A stretch of 64,000 nucleotides of DNA from Microvirga makkahensis (GCF_009830105.1 NZ_WURB01000001.1:372001-436000), one strand, 5' to 3'. Counted from the stretch's first letter, positions 46,539 through 55,862 are shown. Translations and numbers: made by a program. Notes: generated by a model from the sequence alone, not told the origin.

Positions 46539-47771
46539 ATGTCGAACCTCTCAACCGGAGCCCTGACGAGTGAGCGTGCCATGAAGAAGCCAGGCCCGAG
46601 GCTGGTCATAGCCACCCTCGGGGTCACCCAGATCCTCGCCTGGGGATGCTCCTTCTACCTGCCCGCGGTTCTCGCCCGTCCGATTGCCGCCGACACGGGA
46701 TGGTCCCTCGGCTGGATCGTCGGCGGACTGTCCGTCGGCCTGCTCGCAGCCGGCATCGTCTCGCCAAAGGTCGGAAGCACCATCGACGCGAAAGGCGGCC
46801 GCCCGGTTCTGATCGCCAGCTCGATCCTGCTGGGAGCCGGATTGGCGACACTGGCGCTCGCCCACAGCCTGCCGGTCTACATGCTGGCCTGGCTGCTGAC
46901 GGGCGTCGGCATGGGGACCGGGCTTTATGATGCCGCCTTTGCCACCCTCGGACGCCTCTACGGCAAACGGGCACGGAGCGCGATCACGACCCTAACCCTG
47001 TGGGGTGGCTTCGCGAGCACCGTGTGTTGGCCTCTCAGCGCCTACCTCGTCGAGCATCTCGGCTGGCGCGGCGCTTGCGCGGTCTACGCGCTTATCCAGG
47101 TCTTCATCTCGCTCCCGCTGCACGCCCTCGTCATTCCCAAGGCGATCCCGGCCGCACATGGTCCGACACCGCCCGCGGCCGGACAGGGGCATCCTTCCCC
47201 GGCCGCACTGACCGGTTCCCGGCGCACCCGGGCTTTCCTCCTGCTCGCCGCCATCCTGACCTTCGGGGCGATGACCGCGTCCATGATCGGCGTCCACCTG
47301 CTAACCCTGCTGCAAGCCCGTGGGCTGGAACTTGCGGCTGCGGTTGCCCTTGGCGCACTGGTTGGCCCGTCGCAGGTCGGGGCTCGGATCGTCGAGATGG
47401 CGTTCGGACGTCACTACCACCCGATCTGGACCATGGTGGCTTCCGTTGCCCTGGTCGCCGCCGGAGTGATTCTTCTGGTCGCGGGCTTCCCGATCCTCGC
47501 ATTGGCGCTGGCGCTTTACGGAGCCGGCAACGGCATCGGCTCCATCGCCAAGGGGACGCTGCCGCTCGCCCTTTTCGGCCCCTTTGGGTACGCGTCGCTC
47601 ATGGGCAAGCTAGCTATGCCGAGCCTGCTCGCCCAGGCCCTGTCGCCATCGATCGGAGCGATCCTGATCGAATGGGGCGGCGCGGATGCGGCTCTGCGCC
47701 TTCTCTCCGGACTGACTTGCCTGAACCTCGGTCTCGTCGGCCTGCTGTGGGTGACCACGCGCAAGCGCTGA
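46539..47771 (+). CDS. MFS transporter, probable arsenic efflux (ArsK-like context)
   Basis: The 410-residue protein has twelve predicted transmembrane segments and the MFS pattern, with VTQILAWGCSFYLPAVLARPIA at helix 1 and GSTIDAKGGRPVL as motif A between helices 2 and 3. It lies 9 bases after the flavoprotein stop. MFS proteins next to arsR (ArsK, ArsP-independent groups) export As(III), Sb(III) or organoarsenicals. The assignment to arsenic rests on the operon context. An internal ATG at 46581 is an alternative start. Confidence 0.82.
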   Translation: MSNLSTGALTSERAMKKPGPRLVIATLGVTQILAWGCSFYLPAVLARPIAADTGWSLGWIVGGLSVGLLAAGIVSPKVGSTIDAKGGRPVLIASSILLGAGLATLALAHSLPVYMLAWLLTGVGMGTGLYDAAFATLGRLYGKRARSAITTLTLWGGFASTVCWPLSAYLVEHLGWRGACAVYALIQVFISLPLHALVIPKAIPAAHGPTPPAAGQGHPSPAALTGSRRTRAFLLLAAILTFGAMTASMIGVHLLTLLQARGLELAAAVALGALVGPSQVGARIVEMAFGRHYHPIWTMVASVALVAAGVILLVAGFPILALALALYGAGNGIGSIAKGTLPLALFGPFGYASLMGKLAMPSLLAQALSPSIGAILIEWGGADAALRLLSGLTCLNLGLVGLLWVTTRKR

Positions 47772-47796
47772 CGATCAGGCCGGCACCTCAGCGGCC

Positions 47797-48045
47797 CCAG
47801 TCGCTGGGCATAGGCACTGGCCAGATCGTGCAGGGCCGTGACTGCATCACCGTTGAACGAGGAGCCATACATCAGTGCAAAGGTGCGCGGGACCCTTGCA
47901 CCGATGCGTGAAGAAATCGCCGCAGAACAGTGTCTGGCTGGCCTTCTCGTAGATCGCTCCGGCATCCCAGCCGTGCGGCACATGGGGCCTGGCGATGGAT
48001 GCGATCGCCGTTCTCATCGACGCGGGTCTCCATCGCTTGCTCCTT
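47797..48045 (-). pseudogene. metallo-beta-lactamase fold hydrolase remnant
   Basis: One frame encodes ARPHVPHGWDAGAIYEKASQTLFCGDFFTH, the metal-site HxxHGW/GDxFTH region of a MBL-fold hydrolase; the next frame continues with FALMYGSSFNGDAVTALHDLASAYAQRLG, the usual C-terminal end. The N-terminal half is missing or scrambled. The gene is dead and is convergent with the MFS gene. Confidence 0.68.
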
Positions 48046-48220
48046 GGTTCGCCCCCGCCGCGAAGGACCAGAGCCAGCTTCCGCCCGGAAAGGCGGCATG
48101 CGCCGTCGGTTCCAGCCACGTTGCGCGACTGCGCTGGTTTTGAGTCGTGGCGCAGCCAACAACAGGATATGATCCGGTCGACACGGCACCATGCGCCATT
48201 CCCTGGGAAGGAGGCCGACG

Positions 48221-48352
48221 ATGTCCCGCCGCAAACGCCAAAGACGCCTGGAAGAGCAATACAGGAGCCAGCTCGCCCCTTGGCTGGTCGGCGCCGCGGG
48301 AACATGCGTCCTGCTGATGCTGGTCATCTATATCGCCACCATGCCCCTGTGA
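48221..48352 (+). CDS. 43-residue single-pass membrane protein
   Basis: The ATG follows GGGAAGGAGG, an excellent ribosome binding site. The peptide has a strongly basic head (MSRRKRQRRLEEQYRSQ) and one transmembrane helix (APWLVGAAGTCVLLMLVIYI), ending in a short ATMPL. This head-helix design is common in small inner-membrane proteins. It sits 47 bases upstream of the Spy-like gene and may be co-transcribed with it. Confidence 0.68.
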   Translation: MSRRKRQRRLEEQYRSQLAPWLVGAAGTCVLLMLVIYIATMPL

Positions 48353-48399
48353 ACGCGGATGCCATGAACATCCCTACCCGGCTCACTTGGAGACTATCG

Positions 48400-48951
48400 A
48401 TGCCGCGCGTAACTCTCGCACTCCTCGCATTGCTTTCTGCCGTGGGTTCGGCCCATGCCCAACATGCGCCCGCCTCGCCCTATGCCGGCTGGGAACACCG
48501 GGCTGTGAAGGCGCTGTCCGACCAGCAGCTCGCCGACCTGCGTGCCGGACGTGGCATGGGTCTCGCGCTGCCAGCCGAACTCAATGGTTACCCCGGCCCC
48601 ATCCATGTTCTCGAGCTGGCTGACCAGCTTCGGCTGACCACGGACCAGCGCACCCGCGTGCAGGAGCTTCATGCCGCGATGAAGGCCGAGACCATCCCTT
48701 TGGGCGAGCGCCTGATCGCACAGGAGACCGACCTCGACCGTCAGTTCGCCACCAAGTCGGCGACGCCCGCCAGCCTGGAAGCGGCGACGGTGGCGATCGG
48801 TGCGACCCAGGGCGCCCTGCGGTTCGCTCATCTGCGTTATCACCTCTCGACGCTTGACGTTCTCACCCCCGAGCAGGTCAGGCGGTACGGAGAATTGCGA
48901 GGCTACCAGGCGTCCGGCGGGCATGGACGCGGCCACAAGGGTCATCATTAG
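48400..48951 (+). CDS. Spy/CpxP-like periplasmic protein
   Basis: The 183-residue protein starts with a signal peptide (TLALLALLSAVGSAHAQ) and continues as a helical protein with the LTxxQ-type motifs LTTDQRTRVQELHAAM and LTPEQVRRYGELRGY, the hallmark of the Spy/CpxP/CnrX group of periplasmic chaperones and metal sensors. The C-terminus is rich in histidine (GGHGRGHKGHH), which suggests metal binding. GGAG before ATG 48400 supports this start; ATG 48364 is an in-frame alternative. It fits the metal-resistance neighbourhood. Confidence 0.8.
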   Translation: MPRVTLALLALLSAVGSAHAQHAPASPYAGWEHRAVKALSDQQLADLRAGRGMGLALPAELNGYPGPIHVLELADQLRLTTDQRTRVQELHAAMKAETIPLGERLIAQETDLDRQFATKSATPASLEAATVAIGATQGALRFAHLRYHLSTLDVLTPEQVRRYGELRGYQASGGHGRGHKGHH

Positions 48952-49079
48952 GGCATCAACGGAACCCGGCATCTCAGCCGCCCGTCATGCTCATGCCCCC
49001 TGATCCGGACAACGGCGAAGACCCTGCTTTCAGAGAACACCTCCGCCCGTGACTGGCTCCACCTGAGTGGAGGTGCGCC

Positions 49080-49427
49080 ATGAGCGATGATGAGGATGTG
49101 GGCTATGGCCGCCCTTCCCGGCGCACCTGCTTCAAGCCGGGCCGGGGCGGCAATCCCCACGGCCGGCCCCAAGGCGCCAGGATCAACGGCACCATCGCGA
49201 CCGGCGCTCTGGGTCGGGAGGTCTGCCTGCCGCCGGGCGGCGCCATGATCAGGCGGCACTGGGGGCGCCACTGTCGCAGTATGCCTCCTGGCACGGCACG
49301 CTCCCGGATTGTCCAGAGCTGGAATACCGCGTCAAAGGGCAGAGCGGTGAACGGTTGGAGTGTATGCACGACGTGGATGGTGGAGAACAAGCGGCTCCAC
49401 CTTCTGGCCGTCGACCGCGAGCGCTGA
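49080..49427 (+). CDS. DUF5681-type N-terminal protein, probably truncated
   Basis: The 115-residue frame opens with the DUF5681 signature GYGRPSRRTCFKPGRGGNPHGRPQGAR (residues 8-34), typically read YGxPPxxxRFKPGxSGNPxGRP. The rest does not match the family and has low-quality composition, and a neighbouring frame (49390-49594) seems to carry another piece (DLDPAVLKNFKADGFAPIGD). The gene is probably decayed or fused to unrelated sequence. DUF5681 genes often travel with phage-like or integrative elements. Confidence 0.5.
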   Translation: MSDDEDVGYGRPSRRTCFKPGRGGNPHGRPQGARINGTIATGALGREVCLPPGGAMIRRHWGRHCRSMPPGTARSRIVQSWNTASKGRAVNGWSVCTTWMVENKRLHLLAVDRER

Positions 49428-49784
49428 GACTTTCCGGAGCTGAAGCAGCGGGCGATTGCGCCGACGAACGGCGCAATCCAAAGAGGATCCGGATCGAGGT
49501 CGCTGGTCCCTGCACCATGCGCTCTGATCTCGATCCGGCCGTGCTCAAAAACTTCAAGGCTGACGGCTTCGCTCCGATCGGTGACAAGGAATAGGACGTG
49601 ATCCGAGGGATGGGCAAGCTGCTCAATCTCGACTTCGCGACGATGTAAGGACAGGATGGCGATCGCGGCAACCGAGGCCGACCGACACCACTTTCCGGAG
49701 CAGCACGGCCGGGCTGATCCACCAGTTCGCCCAGGTTTCTGCGGTCTTCGCCACTGTGCTGGTCGCATCCTGGCATGTTGGTCT

Positions 49785-49985
49785 TCTCGACGTCGGGCCT
49801 AGCCGAATACTTCGGCGGCAGCGCTCGGGTGCCGCCGGTTTCTCATCAGCTGCGCGGCACCGAGGCGGTCAAACAGGCCGTCGAAGCCGGGATCGGGATC
49901 TCCCTGGTCTTGGAAGCAGCCGTTGCCGACGAGGCGCGGGCTGGAAGCCTGCGCGCAATCCCCTTGGCTGATCCGCCGTTGGCGC
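49785..49985 (+). pseudogene. LysR-type regulator C-terminal remnant
   Basis: About 65 codons encode the end of a LysR substrate-binding domain: RGTEAVKQAVEAGIGISLVLEAAVADE and AGSLRAIPLADPPL. The DNA-binding domain and most of the effector domain are absent. It is preceded and followed by sequence with no gene, so this is an isolated fragment. Confidence 0.72.
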
Positions 49986-50259
49986 AGGGCGTTATTCGTT
50001 GCTTGACGGGTTGATAGATCTGGTGAAATCGCGCCGGCATTCGTCCAGCATTTGCTGAATGGAAGCCATCGACCTGTCGGAACAGACGCGCATTCGCCGG
50101 ATCATCAGATTGGAGAGCGGCTGTAAGGTAGGCGATGAGCCGCGACGAACCCAACCAGGGGATGGGATTACAGACAGCATCGGTCTGGGGTGATGGGAGC
50201 ATTTGCCAGAGCCAGCTTGAGCCGGGTGCTTCGCAACCGGTACATTCATGAGCGTGACT

Positions 50260-51411
50260 TCACCTGGCGAAGGAACTCTCGTTGAGTGGCTCTGCGCCGT
50301 TGACCCGAATGGTCATAGCATTTCCACGCCAGACGACATTCCGGCCGATCCAGGCATAGGCCCACATGATCGGGATAAGACAATCCCGCGTCAGACAGGC
50401 AATCGGATAGCGCCAGGAAACGTGCCACCCTTTGCTCTTGGCAAGCGCCCATTCGGCACCATACCAGACCAGAGCCAAGAGTGTCAGGAGCACGGCGATG
50501 CTGTGCTGGCTAACAGCCGCGAAATATGTTCCGGCCAGCAGCGGAATTGCGGCGCCTGTCAGGATCTCGGGGGCGAAGAAATGAGGGAAGGTGACGCGCC
50601 TGAGTCTCGCCCATCGGGTTTGCCGTCCCCAGACCTGGCGTGCGGTCCGGCGCCCTAGCGGCTGCTCAAAGGGGGATGTTACAAGATGAACGTGCAGTCC
50701 CATCTTCCGCACGAGCTTCGTCGCCGCCGCGTCCTCGGCAATTTCGGCGGCGAGCGCGCGGATGCCGCCGTTCGCGTTAAGAAGGTCGCGGCGCCAGAGC
50801 ATGCTCTTGCCCTGGGCGAACCCGAGCCCAAGGCTCTCGCCGACATATTGCCAGCGCGCCTGGAGTGTATTCAAGAACGCACATTCGACTTCGGCCCAGA
50901 ATCCCTCCGGAAGGGAACCAATGGGTGTTGAGCAGACCAATCCTGTGCCGGGTCTCCAACTCGCCAACAGCTGCTGGATGTAATCCTGAGGCATAAGAAC
51001 ATTGGAGTCGGCCAGCACAACCCAGTCGAAGCGGGCTACCTGCCAGCCTTTTATACAATTGTTGAGTTTTGGATTGTCACTGATCCGGTCATCTCCCACG
51101 AGGAGGCGCGAGGGAACTGAAGGATGGGCTGCCATAAGCCTGCTTATGATAGGAATGATCGGATCGTCTGCCTGCGCTACGCAGAATATCAGTTCGTAAT
51201 GCGGGTAACTAAGTGTAAAGCTGGAGGCCAGTGTTTCCTCAACGAATGGCTCTGTTCCACAAAGGGGCCTGATGATTGTAACGGGATCAGTCGGATTGAC
51301 TGGGGCCTTATCCATCGGGGCTGAGTTCAGCCGCATTGCTGCGATGGCAATGCTTACGAGATTGGCAAGCGTCAGGGCAAGGCAGAGAATTCCGGCAGCA
51401 ATTTCAATCAT
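50260..51411 (-). CDS. family 21 glycosyltransferase, HpnI / ceramide glucosyltransferase-like
   Basis: The 383-residue protein has an N-terminal transmembrane segment (EIAAGILCLALTLANLVSIAIAA) and the GT21 catalytic motifs D1 in DNPKLNN, D2 in VVLADSNVLM, D3 in EDAAATKL and the (Q/R)xxRW motif in RQTRWARLRR, followed by C-terminal membrane helices. HpnI adds N-acetylglucosamine to bacteriohopanetetrol; ceramide glucosyltransferase-like proteins act on ceramide. It follows the LpxH-like gene by 17 bases. The start at 51411 is chosen since homology begins there. Confidence 0.85.
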   Translation of the reverse strand: MIEIAAGILCLALTLANLVSIAIAAMRLNSAPMDKAPVNPTDPVTIIRPLCGTEPFVEETLASSFTLSYPHYELIFCVAQADDPIIPIISRLMAAHPSVPSRLLVGDDRISDNPKLNNCIKGWQVARFDWVVLADSNVLMPQDYIQQLLASWRPGTGLVCSTPIGSLPEGFWAEVECAFLNTLQARWQYVGESLGLGFAQGKSMLWRRDLLNANGGIRALAAEIAEDAAATKLVRKMGLHVHLVTSPFEQPLGRRTARQVWGRQTRWARLRRVTFPHFFAPEILTGAAIPLLAGTYFAAVSQHSIAVLLTLLALVWYGAEWALAKSKGWHVSWRYPIACLTRDCLIPIMWAYAWIGRNVVWRGNAMTIRVNGAEPLNESSFAR

Positions 51412-51428
51412 ATGGGAATTCCTGCAGA

Positions 51429-52367
51429 CTAAAGAAGATCCAGTAACTGGCTGAATGGCATTCTCGATTGCCGCCGTGGCAGGACACCGCCATCTTGCTG
51501 GTATCCAATGGGAGAAGAACGAGACGGCATCAGGGGGCCGGACGATGCGAAAGGCGCTGACCCTGCCTGCTGGACGCTGTGAACGCACGCGGCTTCTCGC
51601 TGGGTGTGCCAATGAATCAGTCGAATCTCACCATCGTAGGTTTCCGCGATTGCGGTGCAACTCTCCACCCAGTCCCCGCAGTTCACATAAGTGAATCCAG
51701 CGATCTCTTGAATTGTCGCATGATGGATATGGCCGCAAATGATCCCGTCTACCCCTTTGCGGTTTGCTTCTGTGACCAAAGCCTGTTCGTAGTCGCCTAT
51801 GAAGTTTACGGCACTCTTTACCTTCAGCTTCGCCCACTGCGACAATGACCAATAGGTCAGCCCCAAACGACGCCTCACGCGGTTGAGATGTGCGCTTACG
51901 ATCAGGGCTGTCTCATATGCCCAGTCACCGAGCAGAGCCAGCCACTGTGCATGACGCACGACTACGTCGAAGGTGTCGCCGTGAACCACGAGGAACAATC
52001 GGCCGTCCGCAGTCTGGTGAATGGCACTATCAACGATTTCAATCTTTCCAAGCTGAATATTCAAGTAGTCTCGCAGAAACTCGTCGTGGTTGCCCGGGAT
52101 ATAGACGAGCCGAACTCCCTTGCGGACCTTTCGCAGAAGCTTTTGAACGACGTCGTTGTGCTGCTGAGGCCAATACCAATGCGACCTCAGCCTCCAGCCA
52201 TCAACGATGTCCCCCACGAGATAGATCGTGTCCGCATCCACTTGGTGGAGGAAGTCAAGAAGAGCTTCACTCTGACACCCCTTGGTTCCAAGGTGCAGGT
52301 CGGAGAGGAACAGAGCTCGGTATCGATGACTTGTCGCCTGCACTTTGAGAGTCCCGTGGCTGATCAT
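51429..52367 (-). CDS. LpxH-like UDP-2,3-diacylglucosamine diphosphatase family phosphoesterase
   Basis: The 312-residue protein is a calcineurin-like metallophosphoesterase with the full motif set: ALFLSDLHLGTKG, YLVGDIVDGWRL, IPGNHDEF, VVHGDTFD and IICGHIHHATIQ. The N-terminal 250 residues match LpxH-family proteins of unknown substrate found in many alphaproteobacteria; the C-terminal 60 are low-complexity. It overlaps the DUF6894 gene by 4 bases and precedes the GT21 gene, so it may act on a glycolipid precursor. Confidence 0.88.
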   Translation of the reverse strand: MISHGTLKVQATSHRYRALFLSDLHLGTKGCQSEALLDFLHQVDADTIYLVGDIVDGWRLRSHWYWPQQHNDVVQKLLRKVRKGVRLVYIPGNHDEFLRDYLNIQLGKIEIVDSAIHQTADGRLFLVVHGDTFDVVVRHAQWLALLGDWAYETALIVSAHLNRVRRRLGLTYWSLSQWAKLKVKSAVNFIGDYEQALVTEANRKGVDGIICGHIHHATIQEIAGFTYVNCGDWVESCTAIAETYDGEIRLIHWHTQREAACVHSVQQAGSAPFASSGPLMPSRSSPIGYQQDGGVLPRRQSRMPFSQLLDLL

Positions 52368-52786
52368 TTATCGTTATGAGCCCTATGCTGCAGTTCTGTG
52401 ACACCGGGCGCCACGCGTAGTGATCTGTACGCTGGTCGAGTTGTATGGGCGTTTGTCCTAGGCGAGTGTTGAGGTACGAATATTCGCGAGGTGCGCGGCG
52501 GAGACGGTTCAACCGATTTGGTTCGCTCAGCTCCATCCGAGACGATCAGGTGCGCGCTTGAAGCAGCGATCTCGACCAGGTTAAGGCTGCATAACACCGT
52601 ACCGGAGCTGTCGTGGACGACAAGCCGCCAAGGGAGCGCGCTGCGCGCCATCCAGCTTTCCAGCAAGGCCTGGGCATCCTGGAACGCACGCTGTCGAGCC
52701 CGGTCGGGACTGTCCAGTTCCACACCCATCGGATCAGGGTACCACCGGCGTCCGTCGCTCAGATTGAAGTAGTAGCGCTGCGTCAT
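52364..52786 (-). CDS. DUF6894 domain-containing protein
   Basis: The 140-residue protein has the DUF6894 pattern: TQRYYFNLSDGRRWYPDPMGVELDSPDRARQRA followed by WRLVVHDSSGTVLCSL (up to about residue 70). This domain is found in many small Rhizobiales proteins of unknown role. The C-terminal half is a non-conserved arginine/proline-rich tail. It is the first gene of a three-gene leftward unit and overlaps the LpxH-like gene by 4 bases (ATGA). Confidence 0.72.
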   Translation of the reverse strand: MTQRYYFNLSDGRRWYPDPMGVELDSPDRARQRAFQDAQALLESWMARSALPWRLVVHDSSGTVLCSLNLVEIAASSAHLIVSDGAERTKSVEPSPPRTSRIFVPQHSPRTNAHTTRPAYRSLRVAPGVTELQHRAHNDK

Positions 52787-52828
52787 GCCATGAGCATCTA
52801 GGCAAATGTCTCGACAGGGACATGACAA

Positions 52829-53262
52829 TTGTATGACGGTTTTGCTTCTGGCCTCCTGCTTGCCGACCGTTATAGGCGTACGGGATCGGCTGGACTGCTT
52901 ACCGTCTTAGGCAACCTGAGCGGACGCCTCATGCGGCCGAGCTGCTCACAAGGATCTGGTCAGACTGGGGAGTTGTTGTGAGACGCGTGCCATCGAAAAG
53001 CCTTCCACCTGCCGCCAAGCCCGCCCGCCGAACTCCAGCAGGAGGCACAAGGGCCGGAGCGAGAAGTGTCAAAAGCACAAGCAGGACAAGCCAGAAAATC
53101 CGTCCTCAGACCGCGCCGAGCCTCGCGGGGAGAGCACATCGCCTCCTGATGCGGTCAAACACATTTGGCGCCGGATCAAGGCGCCTGAGCAGGAAGCGAG
53201 CAACACCAGCGAAGTGGGGGGAAATCCCGACCATGCAGCCATAACTCTGGTCGAGCCCCAGG
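52829..53262. other. intergenic stretch before the ppk remnant
   Basis: Contains a plus-strand frame (52978-53244) of Arg/Pro/Ser-rich composition that I do not accept as a gene. No recognisable feature. Confidence 0.4.
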
Positions 53263-53670
53263 CAATCCATCCAGTTTCACCGGCTGGAGCAATTACGGTT
53301 TCTTTCCATCTCGGCCAACAACCTCGATGAGTTCTTCATGGTGCGTGTTGCGGGCCTGGTCGGGCAGGTGCGCTCGGGTGTCACCACGTTGTCACGCGAT
53401 GGCTTTACGCCCCGGGAGCAGCTCACCCGGATCGGCGCCGAGGTGTCCCTCCTCGCGGCGGAGCAGCAGCAGCGCTGGCGGGAGCTTCGGGAAGCTCTCC
53501 AAGAGCAAGGCATCGTCCTTATTGAAGGCTCTGCTCTGACGACTTCCGAAGCCTCTTGGCTCGAAGACTACTTCCTCAGTCACGTTTACCCCCTGCTGAC
53601 GCCACTTGCCATCGACCCTGCGCACCCTTTCCCGTTCATCCCCAATCTCGGTTCATCCGCCGTCAGCCTC
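53263..53670 (+). pseudogene. ppk: polyphosphate kinase 1, internal N-terminal fragment
   Basis: About 130 codons match the N-terminal helical domain of PPK1: [45 protein letters not shown], and [32 protein letters not shown] stop precedes it at 53242 and the catalytic half with both active-site histidines is missing; the frame after about 53670 is unrelated (antisense to the NUDIX gene). It is a truncated remnant that seems to have been cut by a rearrangement bringing in the NUDIX gene. Confidence 0.85.
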
Positions 53671-54099
53671 ATCGGCCTTGGAGCTTTGGGAACCAAAGTG
53701 AAGAAGGATTTGCCGCAATCCAGGCTCAGATATCACGCTTACCGCCTCCTTGATGCTGAACCACTTCGCCTCACGCTCACCCTCCTCCAACCAGTGATCT
53801 CTCTGGTGATCAACACGGAGCGGAAAAACCTTGATGACACACTTGACTTCGCGGCCATGAGCAAGTCGCTTGATATACTCGAACGAGCCGAGGGATTGGG
53901 GATGGACGGATCCGATCAGGCCCGCTTCCTCAAAGGCTTCCCGGGCAGCGCTATCATGCGGAGCAAGGCCTGAGATTGGCCAGCCCTTGGGGATCATCCA
54001 GCGCTTGCGTCCTCGCGTCGTCACAAGCATGATCTTCAACGAACCGTCACGGCACCAGCGGAACGGCAGAGCCCCATATTGATCCAAGGGATCGGTCAT
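53653..54099 (-). CDS. NUDIX hydrolase
   Basis: The 148-residue protein has a complete Nudix box, [25 protein letters not shown] (residues about 42-66: G-x5-E-x7-REUxEExGU with the first Glu substituted), after [18 protein letters not shown]. This is the small NUDIX type that resembles diadenosine/diphosphoinositol polyphosphate hydrolases (DIPP-like). The start at 54099 was chosen to exclude a shadow N-terminal extension. The 3' end overlaps the ppk remnant, and the neighbouring CYTH-CHAD gene supports a polyphosphate role. Confidence 0.83.
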   Translation of the reverse strand: MTDPLDQYGALPFRWCRDGSLKIMLVTTRGRKRWMIPKGWPISGLAPHDSAAREAFEEAGLIGSVHPQSLGSFEYIKRLAHGREVKCVIKVFPLRVDHQRDHWLEEGEREAKWFSIKEAVSVISEPGLRQILLHFGSQSSKADEADGG

Positions 54100-54221
54100 T
54101 CGCTTAGAACCTCGCCATGATAAAGTTTGCCATCTCGGCACAATCCGGCACTCCCACTCTAGTGGAACCACCCTGCTGGGCTTGCGTTCCGACCTGCAAT
54201 GAGCGGAGGCATTGAGGCTAG

Positions 54222-55745
54222 ATGAAGAACGGATCCATCCCCCAGGAGGTCGAACTCAAGCTTGAGCTCGAGCCCGACATGCTCGACCAGGTGCTGGCAG
54301 ATCCGCTCTTTCAAACCGAGTCCCATGACAGTCCCGTTACACAAAATCTTCATTCCACCTACTTCGACACCCCTGATCAAGCTCTGAGGCAGGCAGGTAT
54401 CTCGTTTCGGATCAGACGCAACGGCGATCAGAATATCCAAACGATCAAGGCCTCCCGGCCCCTGGATGGAATTGCCCTGTCCCGGAGTGAGTGGGAGCAT
54501 GAGATTGAGGGCGAGGATCCTGATTACACCGCTGCGGAGGAAACCGCTCTCAAACCGTTCCTGAAGGTCCGAGAGACGATCCAACCCGTGTTCAGGATGA
54601 CGGCGCAACGAAAGCTCCGCAGGCTGTCGTACGGGTCTTCCATCATTGAGGTGGCCGTAGATCGTGGCGAGATCGTAGGCAGGGAGCAAACATTCACTTT
54701 TGGTGAACTTGAGCTTGAGCTGAAGGAAGGTACCCCGGCGGACCTGTTTGGTCTTGCCCAAGAGCTCTCGGCAAAAGTGCCTCTTCGCCTGAGCTTCAAG
54801 ACCAAGGCTGAGCGTGGCTACGAGGCAATCTCAGACGAGGCGATCAAGCGGGTCAAAGCCGGCCCTGTCGTGCTCAGGCGACGGATGACGAGCGCGCAAG
54901 CATTTCAGATCATCAGCGCATCGTGCTTGCGGCACCTGATGGTCAACGATGCCATTGTCAGGACTGCACCCGAGGCCGATGCAGTTCACCAGATGCGTGT
55001 TGCCCTGCGCCGGCTCCGGGCTGCAATCACCTTGTTCAAGGACGTTGTTGAGGATGACCGGCGGGATCAGATCAAGGCCGAGCTCAAATGGATGGCAAAC
55101 CTGCTGGGCGAGGCCAGGGACCTGGACGTTTACATTGCGAAAGTCCTAGAGCCTGCTCGAGCCCAGAATGAGCACAACGAGCGCTATAGGCAGCTACTCG
55201 CCGACTACGAGGAGCAACGCCAACAGGCCTACCAGGCGGTTCAGGACACCATCGCGTCGCCCCGCTTCATCAATGGCATCCTGGAGACTGCGGCCTGGAT
55301 CCAGGCTGGAGACTGGGTGCTGGACGACAGTAAGATCGCACGCCGGCGCCAGGAGAGGCCCGTTGCAGAGCTGGCGGAGGAGGAAATCGGGCGCCGGTGG
55401 AAGCGCGTGCTCAAACGCGGTCGTCATCTGGCAGATCTGGATCCGGAAGAGCGCCACCAGGTGCGCATCGAGATCAAAAAGCTGCGTTACGCGACCGAGT
55501 TCTTCGACAGCCTGTTCAAAGGTGGCGGCGCGAAGAGGAGGAAGCGAGATGCGCTGAGTACCCTCGAGGCGCTTCAGGAGACGTTAGGTGAACTCAATGA
55601 CATCGCTGTTGGATCAGAGATGAATACCTCATCAGCTGCGGACGCGATCCATCAGGACCAGATCTCCCGCGTGGGTGATCTCATCGCAGCGGCAGAAGAA
55701 CAGCATCGGAAGCTAGCGAGCCTGGAGCCGTTCTGGAAAACCTAA
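54222..55745 (+). CDS. CYTH-CHAD domain protein, inorganic triphosphatase-like
   Basis: The 507-residue protein has an N-terminal CYTH domain (about 5-205) with the ExExK metal motif in EVELKLEL (E9, E11, K13) and a C-terminal CHAD domain (about 225-500) with helix repeats such as HQMRVALRRLRAAITLF and HQVRIEIKKLRYATEFF. CYTH proteins of this type hydrolyse inorganic triphosphate; CHAD binds polyphosphate. Together with the NUDIX gene and the ppk remnant this marks a polyphosphate-related site. Confidence 0.9.
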   Translation: MKNGSIPQEVELKLELEPDMLDQVLADPLFQTESHDSPVTQNLHSTYFDTPDQALRQAGISFRIRRNGDQNIQTIKASRPLDGIALSRSEWEHEIEGEDPDYTAAEETALKPFLKVRETIQPVFRMTAQRKLRRLSYGSSIIEVAVDRGEIVGREQTFTFGELELELKEGTPADLFGLAQELSAKVPLRLSFKTKAERGYEAISDEAIKRVKAGPVVLRRRMTSAQAFQIISASCLRHLMVNDAIVRTAPEADAVHQMRVALRRLRAAITLFKDVVEDDRRDQIKAELKWMANLLGEARDLDVYIAKVLEPARAQNEHNERYRQLLADYEEQRQQAYQAVQDTIASPRFINGILETAAWIQAGDWVLDDSKIARRRQERPVAELAEEEIGRRWKRVLKRGRHLADLDPEERHQVRIEIKKLRYATEFFDSLFKGGGAKRRKRDALSTLEALQETLGELNDIAVGSEMNTSSAADAIHQDQISRVGDLIAAAEEQHRKLASLEPFWKT

Positions 55746-55805
55746 CGGTTCTGCGGGCGCACGCCAATGCAGCCGTCGATGACGTGCATGAGGCATCCGA
55801 GCCGA

Positions 55806-55862
55806 AAGCGGATTCGCACTTTTGGGACAGACCCGATGCTTTCTTCTAAGATGAAAGCATCG
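55806..55862. repeat. Rhizobiales palindromic-element-like repeat with hairpin
   Basis: Contains GGATTCGCACTTTTGGGA and CGATGCTTTCTTCTAA, the same blocks as at 30553-30612, and a hairpin with 10-base perfect arms CGATGCTTTC (55834-55843) and GAAAGCATCG (55853-55862). It could also terminate the CYTH-CHAD transcript. Confidence 0.5.

Noticed and set aside
52978-53244. Plus-strand frame upstream of the ppk remnant
   Set aside because: Arg/Ser/Pro-rich low-complexity composition without ribosome binding site or similarity to the missing PPK N-terminus.
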